Counted from the stretch's first letter, positions 7,771 through 17,356 are shown. The stretch is DNA of 64,000 nucleotides from Mangrovimicrobium sp033283385 (GCA_033283385.1 JAWMQQ010000001.1:310001-374000), one strand, 5' to 3'. Numbers and translations: made by a program. The notes: generated by a model not told the origin, from the letters alone.

Positions 7771-10530
7771 TCAGGTGGTGATGATGAGCCGCAGCGCCTG
7801 CAGGTGCAGCCCGGCGTGGCGGATGTGCACCGCGCACTCCTCGATGCGGTAACGCAGGTGTTCCAGTTCGTCCTCGCGAATGCTCGGGTTGACCGCCCGC
7901 AGCGCTTCCAGCCGGGCCAGTTCCGCGTCCAGTTCTGAACGCATGCGCTCCTCGGCCTCGCCCAGCACCTCGGCCAGCCGCTCCTGGGCCCGCGTGTTCG
8001 CCAGGCTCATCTTGGCATCCACCTCGCGCTGTACCTGCTTGATGATGGCCAGGGCCGTCGGTTTTTTCACTTTTTCCACCAGCGCGTTGAGGCGCTCGTG
8101 GGGCACCAGGTCCGCCAGTTGCTTGCCGCGCGCATCCACCAGCAGGCGGATCGGCGTGATCGGCAGGAAGCGGTCCACCTGCAGCGCCCTGGGCGCCACG
8201 CAGTTCACCGTGTACAGCGCCTCCAGCAGCATCGTGCCCGGCGGCACGCCCTTGAGCTTGAGGGTGCCGATGGCGGCGTTGCCGAGCTCGGTGGAGTGCA
8301 CCATGTCCATCGCCTCCAGCAGCATCGGGTGCTCCCAGGTGGCGAAGGTGATGTCCTCGCGGGCCAGCGCCCGCTCGCGGCTGAAGGTTACCGTGGTGCC
8401 TTCCTCGGTGACGCCGGGGAAGTGGCCGGTGAGCATGTGCTCCGAGGGGCGCAGCACCAGGGTGCGCTCGGAGTGGAACTCGGTGTCGACGCCGAAGGCC
8501 TCGCACAGGGCCTCCAGGTAGTTCTCCAGGGTGTCGCCGCTTTCCAGCGATTCGACTTCCTCGATCAGGGCCTCGGCCAGAGGCCGGCGGCAGGAATTGC
8601 GCTCCAGCAGGCGGTCGCGGCCCTCGCGCAGTTCCTCGCGGGTGCGCAGGGTGAACTCCGCGGTGTCGGTGAGCAGGGCGTCGAAGTCGTCGTCGCGCCG
8701 GGCCAGCTGCGCCAGCAGGCGGTCCTCGAAGGTGGTGAAGATCAGGTGGCCGGCGCTGCAGCTGTCGCGGAACAGGTCGATACCGCGATCGTACCAGTCC
8801 AGCAGGGTGGCCTGGGCGCTGCCCTCCAGGTAGGGCACGTGAATCTGCACGTCGGCGCGCTGGCCGATGCGGTCCAGGCGGCCGATGCGCTGCTCCAGCA
8901 GGTCCGGGTTGAGCGGCAGGTCGAACAGGATCAGGTGCTGGGCGAACTGGAAGTTGCGGCCCTCGCTGCCGATCTCCGAGCACACCAGGGTCTGGGCGCC
9001 GCCCACCTCGTCGGCGAAGTAGGCCGCCGCGCGGTCGCGCTCGACGATGGACAGCCCCTCGTAGAAGGCGGCGGAGCGGATGCCGGCGCGCAGGTGCAGG
9101 TGGTGCTCCAGCGCGACGGCGGTGGCCGCCCGCGCGCAGATCACCAGCGCCTTTTCCGGGCGCAGCTGCTTGAGCATTTCCACCAGCCATTCCACCCGCG
9201 GGTCGAAGTCCAGCCAGCTGTCGTCGTGGTAGGGGGATTCCGGGAACAGCAGTTCCTCCACCTCCAGCTCGGCGTGGGCATAGGCCTCCGGCTGGGGCAG
9301 CGGGTAGCGGTGCAGCACGCGTTTGGGGAATCCGGTCACCGCCGCGCGGGTGTTGCGGAACAGCACGCGGCCGGTGCCGTGGCGGTCCAGTAGCTGGTCG
9401 ATGAGCTCCGCCGGCGGCAGGCTGCGGTCCATGTCCGCGGGCAGGTCGTCGGGGATCTCGCCGCGCTCCAGTGCATCGGCCATCTCGCCGAGGCGGCGGT
9501 AACCCGCTTCTTCCTCTATAAAGGCATCGAGGTCGTGGAAGCGCGCCGGGTCCAGCAGGCGCAGGCGGGCGAAGTGGCTGGCGCGGCCGATCTGCTCCGG
9601 CGTGGCGGTCAGCAGCAGCAGGCCCGCGCAGCGCGCGGCCAGCGCCTCGACGAACAGGTAGTCCTCGCCCGCGCCCTCCGGCGACCAGTGCAGGTGGTGG
9701 GCCTCGTCGACCACCACCAGGTCCCAGCCGGCCTCCAGCGCCAGCGCCTGCAGTTCCGGGTCCTGCTCGAACAGCTCCAGGCTGCACAGCACCTGCTGCT
9801 CGGCCTCGAAGGGATTGCCGCCGGTCTCGGCCAGGCGCTCGGCATCGAAGATGGCGAAGTGCAGGTTGAAGCGGCGCAGCATCTCCACCAGCCACTGGTG
9901 CAGCAGCGAGGGCGGTACCAGCAGCAGGATGCGGCCGGCGCGGCCGGTCAGCAGCTGCTGGTGGATGATCATGCCCGCCTCGATGGTCTTGCCCAGGCCG
10001 ACCTCGTCCGCCAGCAGGACGCGCGGCGCGTGGCGCCGGCCGACTTCCGCGGCGATATAGACCTGGTGGTGCAGCAGGCTGGTGCGCGAACCCATCAGGC
10101 CGCGGGCCGGGCTGGTCTGCAGCCGCTGCAGGTGGTGCAGGGTGGCGACGCGCAGGGCGAAGGCGCTGTTGTCGTCGAAGTGGCCGTTGAGCAGGCGCTG
10201 CTGCGGCGTGGTCAGCTGGACGAAGGCGTCCAGTTCCAGCTCCGAGACCATGCGCTCCTCGTCGTGGTGATCGGTGCCCGCGTAGATCAGCAGCCCCTGC
10301 TGCTCGACCACTTCGGTCACCAGCAATTCGACGCCTTCCACCGTGCTGATCTGGTCGCCGGCCTTGAACCGCAGCCGGGTCAGCGGCGCGTTGTCCATGG
10401 CGTAGGTGCGCTCCTCGCCGACCGCGGGGAAGGCCAGGGTGACGCGGCGGCCGTCGATGGCGACCACCACCCCGAGGCCCAGTTGCGCGTCCGCGTGGCT
10501 TACCCAGCGCTGTCCGATCAGGTAGTCCAT
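7771..10530 (-). CDS. rapA: RNA polymerase-associated helicase RapA (HepA)
   Basis: A 919-residue Swi2/Snf2 ATPase that recycles RNA polymerase after termination. Tudor-like N-terminal region (about 1-110, starting MDYLIGQRWVSHAD). Walker A with DEVGLGKT at 175-182 and DEAH at 275-278. The second RecA lobe has GSEGRNFQ and the arginine-finger motif RIGRLDRIGQ. A RapA-specific C-terminal region follows. Length is close to E. coli RapA (968). I prefer the ATG at 10530, which overlaps the TatD-like stop by one base (TGATG), with GGAG upstream; a TTG one codon earlier is possible. Translational coupling with the upstream gene is likely. Confidence 0.95.
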   Translation of the reverse strand: MDYLIGQRWVSHADAQLGLGVVVAIDGRRVTLAFPAVGEERTYAMDNAPLTRLRFKAGDQISTVEGVELLVTEVVEQQGLLIYAGTDHHDEERMVSELELDAFVQLTTPQQRLLNGHFDDNSAFALRVATLHHLQRLQTSPARGLMGSRTSLLHHQVYIAAEVGRRHAPRVLLADEVGLGKTIEAGMIIHQQLLTGRAGRILLLVPPSLLHQWLVEMLRRFNLHFAIFDAERLAETGGNPFEAEQQVLCSLELFEQDPELQALALEAGWDLVVVDEAHHLHWSPEGAGEDYLFVEALAARCAGLLLLTATPEQIGRASHFARLRLLDPARFHDLDAFIEEEAGYRRLGEMADALERGEIPDDLPADMDRSLPPAELIDQLLDRHGTGRVLFRNTRAAVTGFPKRVLHRYPLPQPEAYAHAELEVEELLFPESPYHDDSWLDFDPRVEWLVEMLKQLRPEKALVICARAATAVALEHHLHLRAGIRSAAFYEGLSIVERDRAAAYFADEVGGAQTLVCSEIGSEGRNFQFAQHLILFDLPLNPDLLEQRIGRLDRIGQRADVQIHVPYLEGSAQATLLDWYDRGIDLFRDSCSAGHLIFTTFEDRLLAQLARRDDDFDALLTDTAEFTLRTREELREGRDRLLERNSCRRPLAEALIEEVESLESGDTLENYLEALCEAFGVDTEFHSERTLVLRPSEHMLTGHFPGVTEEGTTVTFSRERALAREDITFATWEHPMLLEAMDMVHSTELGNAAIGTLKLKGVPPGTMLLEALYTVNCVAPRALQVDRFLPITPIRLLVDARGKQLADLVPHERLNALVEKVKKPTALAIIKQVQREVDAKMSLANTRAQERLAEVLGEAEERMRSELDAELARLEALRAVNPSIREDELEHLRYRIEECAVHIRHAGLHLQALRLIITT

Positions 10531-11342
10531 CAATGCTCCGGGAAAAACAGGTCGTGACTGTTGCGGTAAGCCTGCGCCAGCAGGGCTTCCACGTCGAGGT
10601 TCATGCAGCTCGCCACCTGCTCGGCGATAAAGGGCAGGTAGTACGGCGAGTTGGGCCGGCCGCGGTAAGGCACCGGCGTGAGGTAGGGCGAGTCGGTTTC
10701 CAGCAGGGCCTGCTGCGGCGGCGTGGCGGCGATCACCTCGCGCACGTTGTCCGCCGCCTTGAAGGTGGCGATGCCGTTGAAGCCGAGCATGAAACCCTCC
10801 TCCAGGCAGTACTGCGCCAGCGCCATCGTGGACGTGAAACTGTGTATCACCCCGCCGCGCGGCAGGCGGCCGCTGAAGTTGGCGAGGATGGCGCGGGTGT
10901 CGTCGTCCGCCTCGCGGGTGTGGATGACCACCGGCAGCTCGAGGTCGGCGGCCAGTTGCAGCTGGCGCTCGAAGACCTCGCGCTGCACGGCGCGGTCGGC
11001 GTGATCGTAGTAGTAGTCGAGGCCGATCTCACCGACGGCCAGGATGCGCTCGTCCGCCAGGCCCTCGCGGATGCGGGCCTCGACCGTGTCGTCGTAGTGC
11101 TCCGCCTCGTGGGGGTGTATGCCCTGGGTGCCCCAGATGTTGGGGGAGCGGCGGGCGAGTTCGCGCACGGTATCGAGGTTGCCGGGGGAGACGGCGATGG
11201 TGACCAGCTTCTCCACGCCCACCTCCTCGCAGCGGGCGAGGGTGGCGTCCAGGGCGTCGGCCTCCAGGTAGTCCAGGTGGCAGTGGGTCTCGAAGATTGG
11301 CGTGTCGAAGCGCGGGATGTCCCGCCGCTGTTGCTTGCTCAT
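10530..11342 (-). CDS. TatD family metal-dependent hydrolase
   Basis: A 270-residue TatD-type TIM-barrel enzyme; relatives are 3'-5' DNases or deacylases. Metal ligands are in HCHLD (H20, H22), GEIGLDYYY (the bridging glutamate), a histidine in HTREA and the aspartate in ETDSPYLTP. The length is slightly longer than E. coli TatD (260) because of a short N-terminal extension (MSKQQRRDIPRFDTPIF). It is the first gene of a two-gene unit with rapA. Which TatD paralogue (TatD, YcfH or YjjV) it matches cannot be decided here. Confidence 0.88.
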   Translation of the reverse strand: MSKQQRRDIPRFDTPIFETHCHLDYLEADALDATLARCEEVGVEKLVTIAVSPGNLDTVRELARRSPNIWGTQGIHPHEAEHYDDTVEARIREGLADERILAVGEIGLDYYYDHADRAVQREVFERQLQLAADLELPVVIHTREADDDTRAILANFSGRLPRGGVIHSFTSTMALAQYCLEEGFMLGFNGIATFKAADNVREVIAATPPQQALLETDSPYLTPVPYRGRPNSPYYLPFIAEQVASCMNLDVEALLAQAYRNSHDLFFPEH

Positions 11343-11364
11343 GGCTACAGCCTGGTTGTGTTAC

Positions 11365-12336
11365 TCATCGGGTCGCGCTGACCCGCTGGCGCAGTTTGCG
11401 CGGCTGGGCCGGCCGCAGGTCGCGGATGGTATCGCTGATCTGCCCCCATAGCCAGTTGTGCAGCGGCGAGTTCTCGGTGCGCTGGTGCGCCACCAGCGAA
11501 TATTCCACGGTGAAATCGACGGCGCTGGGCAGGGGCAGGGCGGTGATACCCTGGCTCAGCTTTTCGTTCTGGGTCAGGTACAGCGGACCGAGCATATAGT
11601 AGTCGGTATTGCGCAGCACTTCGATCGCGGTCATCAGGTGGGAGATTTCCAGCGAGCCCTGCCCGCGGGCGGTCACCCGTTCGAGCTGTTCGAGGATGCG
11701 GCGCTCCTCGGTCTGGTTGCGATCCGAGACGTACAGCCGGATCACCGGGTATTCCTGCAGCGCATCGAGGTTGCCCGGCGAGGCGCACAGCGGGTGACCC
11801 TCCCGCACCAGGATCGCCGGCGGGCTGCCGCCCAGTCGCTCCACCCGGAAGGAGTCGCCGTAGTGGGCCTGGTTCATGTGCAGCGCGAAATCGAGGTTGC
11901 CCAGCGCCAGCTGTTCCAGCTGGTTCTCCACCCGGGTGACGATGCGCAGGCGCAGGCGTGGCGCCCGCGCCTGCAGTCGCTCGACCAGGGTGGGCAGCAG
12001 GGTGACGCCGATGTACTCGGACAGGGCGAAGGTGACCTCCGCGTCGGCCCGCTCCGGGTCGAAACGCTGCCCGCTGACCAGCTGGGTGATATTGCCGAGG
12101 ATGTCGGTGAGCTGGTGGGCCAGCTCCAGCGCCCGCGGCGTCGGTTGCATGCCGTGGCTGCTGCGGGTGAACAGGGCGTCGTCAAACAATTCGCGGAGCC
12201 GGGAAAGCGTCTTGCTCATGGCCGGCTGGGTGATATGCAGGCGTTCGGCGGCGCGTGAAACGTTGCGCTCTTCCATCAATACCTGTAATGAAATCAACAG
12301 GTTGAGGTCAATTCTGGCGAGGTCGCGAGTATCCAT
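11365..12336 (-). CDS. LysR family transcriptional regulator
   Basis: A 323-residue LysR-type regulator. The winged helix-turn-helix is at about 10-68 (RNVSRAAERLHITQPAMSKT), followed by the linker helix and a periplasmic-binding-like effector domain. The effector is unknown. It ends 22 bases before tatD-like begins in the same direction. LysR regulators often control a divergent neighbour; here the divergent side holds only a possible small RNA and, further on, a methyltransferase gene on the same strand. No target can be named with confidence. The start ATG is the only good one for the family's N terminus (DLARIDLNLL). Confidence 0.88.
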   Translation of the reverse strand: MDTRDLARIDLNLLISLQVLMEERNVSRAAERLHITQPAMSKTLSRLRELFDDALFTRSSHGMQPTPRALELAHQLTDILGNITQLVSGQRFDPERADAEVTFALSEYIGVTLLPTLVERLQARAPRLRLRIVTRVENQLEQLALGNLDFALHMNQAHYGDSFRVERLGGSPPAILVREGHPLCASPGNLDALQEYPVIRLYVSDRNQTEERRILEQLERVTARGQGSLEISHLMTAIEVLRNTDYYMLGPLYLTQNEKLSQGITALPLPSAVDFTVEYSLVAHQRTENSPLHNWLWGQISDTIRDLRPAQPRKLRQRVSATR

Positions 12337-12410
12337 TGCAGGTAGTATGAATCTAATTCATGTAAGGCATGACAATAATACATTGGATACATACCAAATG
12401 CGACTATATC

Positions 12411-12536
12411 CTGTATACAGACTCAAGACATACCCCGGGCGTCGGGGAGACAGCAGCCAGCCGGCGGCAGTCGAAGACGCCCCCATCCAGGTCCGATGAG
12501 TTACATTTTCGAACCCGCCGCAAGGCGGGTTTTTTT
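12411..12536 (+). ncRNA. Possible small RNA gene upstream of a strong terminator
   Basis: Between the LysR and methyltransferase genes, both on the minus strand, there is a good plus-strand terminator with no plus-strand gene before it. A weak promoter could lie at TTGGAT (12383-12388) with TATATC (12405-12410), 16 bases apart. The transcript would be about 110-125 bases and would contain a small hairpin at CCCCGGGCGTCGGGG. I could not fold it as a tRNA and do not recognise a known RNA. The ends given are estimates. Confidence 0.25.
12512..12536 (+). terminator. Rho-independent terminator, plus strand
   Basis: Perfect 8-bp stem AACCCGCC / GGCGGGTT with loop GCAA, followed by five further T. 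The T tract is on the plus strand only, so it does not serve the minus-strand methyltransferase gene that ends nine bases later. Confidence 0.75.
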
Positions 12537-12544
12537 ATGCGCGG

Positions 12545-13165
12545 TTACGCGTTTTCGAGGACCATGATCGCGCCGGAGGCTTCCACCGAGCCACGGGTCT
12601 GCCACTCCAGTACCTCGGCGCAGTGCTTGTCGGCGCAGCGCTCGGCGATTTCGAAGAAAGGCGAGCGCTCCGGGTCGGCGATGAGGATCTGTTTCACGCC
12701 CGCCTTGACCGCCCGGTTGACGAGGTTGGTGACCGGCTTTACCAGTTCATCCCAGAAGCAGACATCGGCGGCAATCATCAGGTCGAACTTTTCCAGCTGT
12801 TTGGTGCTGAGCTTCTCGAAACGCGAGACCAGGTGTTTCGTCTCCACGCTGTTGAGGTCGGAGGCCGCCTGCAGGTAGGGGAAGACATCCGGGTCGGCAT
12901 CCACCGAGGTGACCTTCGAGCCGAATTTCTTCGCGCACCAGATGCCGGCGATACCCCAGCCGCACCCGACATCCAGCACCCGCTTTGTGTGTTCCGGCGG
13001 GTTCTTCTTCAGGTAGTCGATCAGTAGCGCGCTGGAACCCCACAGCTTGTTGCCGTGGATGGACGGCTCGTAGCCCTCGCGTTTCAACCTGCGGATGGCG
13101 GGGTGGGACGCCGTGGGGATTCTCACGCCGCGAAAGCGCAGCTCGCTGCGGGATTTGCTGGCCAA
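12545..13165 (-). CDS. Class I SAM-dependent methyltransferase
   Basis: A 206-residue methyltransferase. SAM-binding motif I is LDVGCGWGIAGIWCAKKFG, followed by the acidic VDADPD end of strand 2. The FDLMIAADVCFWDELV segment (post-motif) resembles the METTL/ETFB-lysine methyltransferase group (Methyltransf_16-like), which modifies protein lysines, but bacterial members are poorly defined. No signal or membrane segment. It stands alone, with long gaps on both sides. The substrate is not predictable from sequence alone. Confidence 0.72.
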   Translation of the reverse strand: MASKSRSELRFRGVRIPTASHPAIRRLKREGYEPSIHGNKLWGSSALLIDYLKKNPPEHTKRVLDVGCGWGIAGIWCAKKFGSKVTSVDADPDVFPYLQAASDLNSVETKHLVSRFEKLSTKQLEKFDLMIAADVCFWDELVKPVTNLVNRAVKAGVKQILIADPERSPFFEIAERCADKHCAEVLEWQTRGSVEASGAIMVLENA

Positions 13166-13455
13166 GAGGTGGCTCCTTACAGTCGGTCTGCATTCACCCG
13201 GAGCCGGCTTGTCGCGTCGGCCGCACGGCGGGTTTGCAGGGTGTGTTGGGGGTTTGCGCCCGCATCGCCCCCCCGGGCGCGCGCTCGCCCGGGGATTGTA
13301 CCGCCTGCGCGCCCGATGTGGCAGGGTGCGACCTGGTGGGGCATAGGAAATTCAGGATTACATTCCATTTCACGCGGTGGTGCGGGATTTCTCTCTGGGA
13401 TAGGATTGCGGGTATATCCATGCGGTCGGTACTGACGCTCCAGAGGCAGTTATCG
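13166..13455. other. Intergenic region between methyltransferase and TetR genes
   Basis: About 290 GC-rich bases between divergent genes. It holds a GC-rich inverted repeat near 13266-13295 (CCCCCCGGGCG facing CGCCCGGGG). Open frames crossing it are extensions of the TetR frame with no coding signature. The regulator's own operator probably lies in the less GC-rich stretch at 13340-13420. No copy of the ATAGTTANAYRAT motif was seen. Confidence 0.4.
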
Positions 13456-14103
13456 ATGACCCCAATCGAGCGGCAGCAGGTGGAACTGCTGGCCAAACAG
13501 CGACCACGCCAGGCCCGCGCCAAGCGAACCTATGATGCCATACTCACCTCCGCCGCTGAATTGCTGGTGGAAGTGGGAATAGAGCGCATCTCCACCAACC
13601 TCATTGCCGAGCGCGCCGGTGTTACCGTGCCCGCGCTCTACCGCTACTTTCCGAACAAGTATGCGGTGATCCATGCCCTCGGTACCGACCTGATGCAAAA
13701 GCAGAACGTCGCTTTTGCGGACTGGCTGTCCGGCTACCTGGAAAAGGGCGACCCCATGACCGTGCTCGAGCACGGCGGCGACATGCTGCGGGTGATCTAC
13801 GAGGTGATCCACAAGCAACTCGCCGGTATCGAGATTTTCCATGCACTGCGGGCGCTGGCGCCCCTGCGCGAGTTGCGTATGGCGTCGCGGCGGCAGTCAT
13901 CGGAGCGCCTGGTGGAGTTCGTTACCAAGGTCGCGCAGGTGCCGCGCAGTGACGACCTCGTCCTGCGAGCGCGGTTGACCGTGGATCTTTCCTGCAGCCT
14001 GGTGGAGATGGCGATCGAGGACGACCGGCTGGACCCCGACGCGGTAATGCGCGAGGGTGCCGGCCTCCTGTGCGATTACTGGCGGCCGTACCTCGGCCGC
14101 TAG
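13456..14103 (+). CDS. TetR family transcriptional regulator
   Basis: A 215-residue TetR-type repressor. The helix-turn-helix spans about 45-72 (STNLIAERAGVTVPALYRYF, then PNKYAVI), the typical TetR signature. The C-terminal ligand domain is variable and does not reveal the inducer. The frame is open further upstream, with another ATG at 13420, but AGAGG lies nine bases before the ATG at 13456, which also gives a normal N terminus. It is divergent from the methyltransferase gene. It is one candidate for the regulator of the 13-bp catabolic motif, though that motif is not visible in its own promoter, where an autoregulated repressor would be expected to bind. Confidence 0.85.
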   Translation: MTPIERQQVELLAKQRPRQARAKRTYDAILTSAAELLVEVGIERISTNLIAERAGVTVPALYRYFPNKYAVIHALGTDLMQKQNVAFADWLSGYLEKGDPMTVLEHGGDMLRVIYEVIHKQLAGIEIFHALRALAPLRELRMASRRQSSERLVEFVTKVAQVPRSDDLVLRARLTVDLSCSLVEMAIEDDRLDPDAVMREGAGLLCDYWRPYLGR

Positions 14104-14223
14104 ACGCGCTTTTCTCCGGGCCACACGCGGGCTGAAGGCGTACCTGTCGCCTCCAGCCAACGTCGGAACCTGCGGGATTTCGAGAGGCGAGCGGCGATTA
14201 CTGCAGCCGTGCCCCAGCGGTAA

Positions 14224-14436
14224 CTAGCGTTTGAGGACGTTTTCCGCCTGCAGTCCCTTGGGACCCTCGACCAGGTTGAATTCCACCTCCTGGCCCTCGT
14301 TCAGCGTTCGATAACCTTCGCCCTCGATGGAGCGGAAGTGTACGAACACGTCGGCGTCGCCTTCCTCGCGGGTGATGAAGCCAAATCCCTTGGCGTTGTT
14401 GAACCACTTCACCGTGCCACTTACACGATCACTCAT
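14224..14436 (-). CDS. Cold-shock domain protein (CspA family)
   Basis: A 70-residue single cold-shock domain, the full family length. RNP1 KGFGFI is at 16-21 and RNP2 VFVHF at 30-34; these bind single-stranded RNA or DNA and loosen RNA structure at low temperature or in growth. The ATG at 14436 has GAGGAAA upstream. The frame stays open further up but that part is not coding-like. It starts 88 bases after the valS stop on the same strand; the gap contains a GC-rich hairpin (CCGCCGC / GCGGCGG), so it may have its own promoter and a structured leader. Confidence 0.93.
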   Translation of the reverse strand: MSDRVSGTVKWFNNAKGFGFITREEGDADVFVHFRSIEGEGYRTLNEGQEVEFNLVEGPKGLQAENVLKR

Positions 14437-14524
14437 ACCACTTTCCTCGGTGTTGCCTATTGCTTTTATTATGTCCCGCCGCGCATGGGTGCGGCGGTGA
14501 CTCGAAACCTTGAGTCCGAGGCGA

Positions 14525-17293
14525 CTACATCTGGCGAATGCGTTGCTCCTGCTCCCGCAGTTGTTGCAAGGCCTGTTCCTGCGCCAGCATTTTCTCCCGC
14601 TCTTTCTCCACGACATCAGCGGGTGCTTTTCCGACGAAGCTACTGTTATTCAATTTGCCCGCGATCCGCGCCAGGTCTTTCTCCAGCCTGGCGACTTCCT
14701 TTGACAGGCGCGCGAGTTCTGCGTCCTTGTCGATCAGGCCGGCCATGGGAACCAGAATTTCCAGTTGTCCCACCAGTGCCGTGGCGGCCGCGGGGGCTTC
14801 TTCGCCGGAATCCAGCCAGCTGATTTCCTCCAGCCTGGCCAGCTTCCTCAGGAACGGCGCATTTTCTTGCAATCTGCGTTTATCGTCATTATCGCCGTTC
14901 CGCATCAGGGCGGTGAGCTGCTTGCCGGGCGGTATATTCATTTCGCCGCGGATGTTGCGAATGCCCACAATCACACCCTTCAGCCATTCTATATCTGCGT
15001 TTGCAGCGCTGTCCATAGCCTCCGGTGCGCTCTGTGGGTAGGGCTGGAGCATGATGGTGGGGCCGCTCTTGCCGGCCAGCGGCGCGACGGTCTGCCAGAT
15101 TTCCTCGGTAATAAAAGGCATCAGCGGGTGCAGCAGCCGCAGCCAGGCTTCCAGCACGCGGATCAGCGTGCGCCGGGTGCCGCGCTTGGCTTCCGCGCTG
15201 GCCTGTTCGTCCCAGAGTACCGGCTTGGACAGTTCGAGGTACCAGTCGCAGTACTCGTTCCAGATAAATTCGTACAGCGCCTGTGAGGCGAGATCGAAAC
15301 GGTAGGACGTGATGGCGCGCGATACCTCCGCCTCTGTCTCCTGCAGCTTGCCGATGATCCAGCGGTCCGCGAGGCCCAGCTCGTAAGCCAGCGATTCGTC
15401 CTGGCCGCAGTCCTCGCCCTCGCAGTTCATCATCACATAGCGGGCGGCGTTCCAGATCTTGTTGCAGAAGTTGCGGTAGCCCTCGATGCGGCCGATATCG
15501 AACTTGATGTCGCGGCCGGTGGATGCCAGCGAGTAAAAGGTAAAGCGCAGGGCGTCGGTGCCGTAGGCGGCGATGCCCTCGGGAAACTGCTTGCGCGTGG
15601 CCTTCTCGATTTTCGCCGCGAGCTTCGGTTGCATCATGCCCGCGGTGCGCTTGCTCACCAGGCTCTCCAGGTCGACGCCGTCGATCAGGTCGATGGGGTC
15701 GAGCACGTTGCCCTTGGACTTGGACATCTTCTGGCCATCCTCATCGCGGATCAGGCCGGTGACATAGACAGTGTGGAATGGCACTTCCTTGCGAAAATGC
15801 AGGGTCATCATGATCATGCGCGCGACCCAGAAGAAGATGATGTCGAAGCCGGTCACCAGCACCGAGCTCGGGTGGAAGGTGGCGAGCTCTTCGGTCTCCT
15901 CCGGCCAGCCCAGCGTGGAGAAGGTCCAAAGGGCGGAGGAGAACCAGGTGTCGAGTACATCCTCGTCCTGGCGCAGGCTCATCTCGTCCGCCAGCTGGTG
16001 TTCTTCGCGGACCGCCGCTTCGGACTCGCCGACGTAGACATTGCCGTGGTCGTCGTACCAGGCGGGAATGCGGTGCCCCCACCAGAGCTGGCGGCTGATA
16101 CACCAGTCCTGGATGTCGCGCATCCAGCTGAAATACATGTTCTCGTAGTTCTTCGGCACGAACTGGATCGAGCCGTTTTCCACCGCCTCGATCGCCGGGC
16201 CGGCGAGTGCGCGGGCGTCGACGTACCACTGGTCGGTCAGGTAGGGCTCGATGACCACGCCGGAGCGGTCGCCGCGCGGCACCTTCAGCGTGTGATCGTC
16301 GATTTTCTCCAGCAGGCCCAGGGCGTCGAGATCGGCGACAATTTTCCTGCGCGCCTCGAATCGGTCCATGCCGATATACGCCGCGGGTGCTTCGCCGCCG
16401 ATGGCCGCGTCGTCGTCGAGGATATTGATCATCGGCAGGCCGTGGCGCTTGCCCATTTCATAGTCGTTGAAGTCGTGCGCGGGGGTGATCTTCACGCAGC
16501 CGGTGCCGAACTCGCGGTCGACGTAGTCGTCGGCGATCACCGGGATCTCGCGGCCGGTGAGGGGCAGGGCAACCATGCGGCCGATCAGGTGGGCGTAGCG
16601 CTCGTCCTCCGGGTGCACGGCGACGGCGGTGTCACCGAGCATGGTTTCCGGGCGGGTGGTGGCTACGACGAGATGACCCTCGCCGCCAGCCAGCGGATAG
16701 CGGAAGTGCCAGAGGTGGCCTTTTTCTTCGGAGGATTCCACCTCGAGGTCGGAGACCGCGGTGTGCAGTGACGGGTCCCAGTTGACCAGGCGCTTGCCGC
16801 GGTAGATCAGGCCCTCGCGGTGCAGGCGGATGAACACTTCCTGCACGGCCCTGGACAGGCCCTCGTCCATGGTGAAGCGCTCGCGCGACCAGTCGAGCGA
16901 TGCGCCCAGCCGGCGCATCTGCCGGGTGATGGTACCGCCGGACTGATGCTTCCACTCCCAGACCTTCTCGACGAATTTCTCGCGGCCGAGTTCGTGGCGG
17001 CTGGTGCCCTGGGCTTCGAGCTGGCGCTCCACCACCATCTGCGTGGCGATGCCCGCGTGGTCCGTCCCCACCTGCCACAGCGTGTTGTCGCCGAGCATGC
17101 GGTGGTAGCGGATGAGGGCGTCCATGATCGCATTCTGGAAGCCGTGACCCATATGCAGGCTGCCCGTCACATTGGGTGGCGGGATCATGATGCTGTAGGC
17201 CTTGTCGCCGCCGCGCGGGGCAAAGTAGCCCTTGTTTTCCCATTCCTGGTACCAGCGGGACTCAATCTCGGCGGGTTGGAAGGTCTTTTCCAT
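14525..17293 (-). CDS. valS: Valyl-tRNA synthetase
   Basis: A 922-residue class I aminoacyl-tRNA synthetase that charges tRNA-Val. HMGH (the HIGH motif) is at 47-50 in PPPNVTGSLHMGHG; the KMSKS loop is in DGQKMSKSKGN. The editing (CP1) domain, anticodon domain and C-terminal coiled-coil arm (KDAELARLSKEVARLEKDLA) are all present. Length is close to E. coli ValS (951). The open frame extends upstream through REP DNA, but MEKTFQPAEIE is the family N terminus. The promoter must lie in the short space between REP cluster 4 and 17293. Confidence 0.97.
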   Translation of the reverse strand: MEKTFQPAEIESRWYQEWENKGYFAPRGGDKAYSIMIPPPNVTGSLHMGHGFQNAIMDALIRYHRMLGDNTLWQVGTDHAGIATQMVVERQLEAQGTSRHELGREKFVEKVWEWKHQSGGTITRQMRRLGASLDWSRERFTMDEGLSRAVQEVFIRLHREGLIYRGKRLVNWDPSLHTAVSDLEVESSEEKGHLWHFRYPLAGGEGHLVVATTRPETMLGDTAVAVHPEDERYAHLIGRMVALPLTGREIPVIADDYVDREFGTGCVKITPAHDFNDYEMGKRHGLPMINILDDDAAIGGEAPAAYIGMDRFEARRKIVADLDALGLLEKIDDHTLKVPRGDRSGVVIEPYLTDQWYVDARALAGPAIEAVENGSIQFVPKNYENMYFSWMRDIQDWCISRQLWWGHRIPAWYDDHGNVYVGESEAAVREEHQLADEMSLRQDEDVLDTWFSSALWTFSTLGWPEETEELATFHPSSVLVTGFDIIFFWVARMIMMTLHFRKEVPFHTVYVTGLIRDEDGQKMSKSKGNVLDPIDLIDGVDLESLVSKRTAGMMQPKLAAKIEKATRKQFPEGIAAYGTDALRFTFYSLASTGRDIKFDIGRIEGYRNFCNKIWNAARYVMMNCEGEDCGQDESLAYELGLADRWIIGKLQETEAEVSRAITSYRFDLASQALYEFIWNEYCDWYLELSKPVLWDEQASAEAKRGTRRTLIRVLEAWLRLLHPLMPFITEEIWQTVAPLAGKSGPTIMLQPYPQSAPEAMDSAANADIEWLKGVIVGIRNIRGEMNIPPGKQLTALMRNGDNDDKRRLQENAPFLRKLARLEEISWLDSGEEAPAAATALVGQLEILVPMAGLIDKDAELARLSKEVARLEKDLARIAGKLNNSSFVGKAPADVVEKEREKMLAQEQALQQLREQEQRIRQM

Positions 17294-17356
17294 CGGTGGG
17301 GAATTCCGGGGTGCATTTTTGAGGGTCGCGATTATACGCGATGTGCGCAGGCCTTT

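Noticed and set aside
8098..9393. Plus-strand open frame opposite rapA
   Set aside because: Gln/Val/Gly-rich product of the reverse complement of a helicase gene, no signature.
12420..12540. tRNA gene before the terminator
   Set aside because: I could not find a cloverleaf: no acceptor stem pairing, no proper T-arm and no anticodon arm.
13420..13455. Earlier start of the TetR regulator
   Set aside because: In frame, but AGAGG lies at a proper distance before the later ATG, which also gives a usual N terminus.
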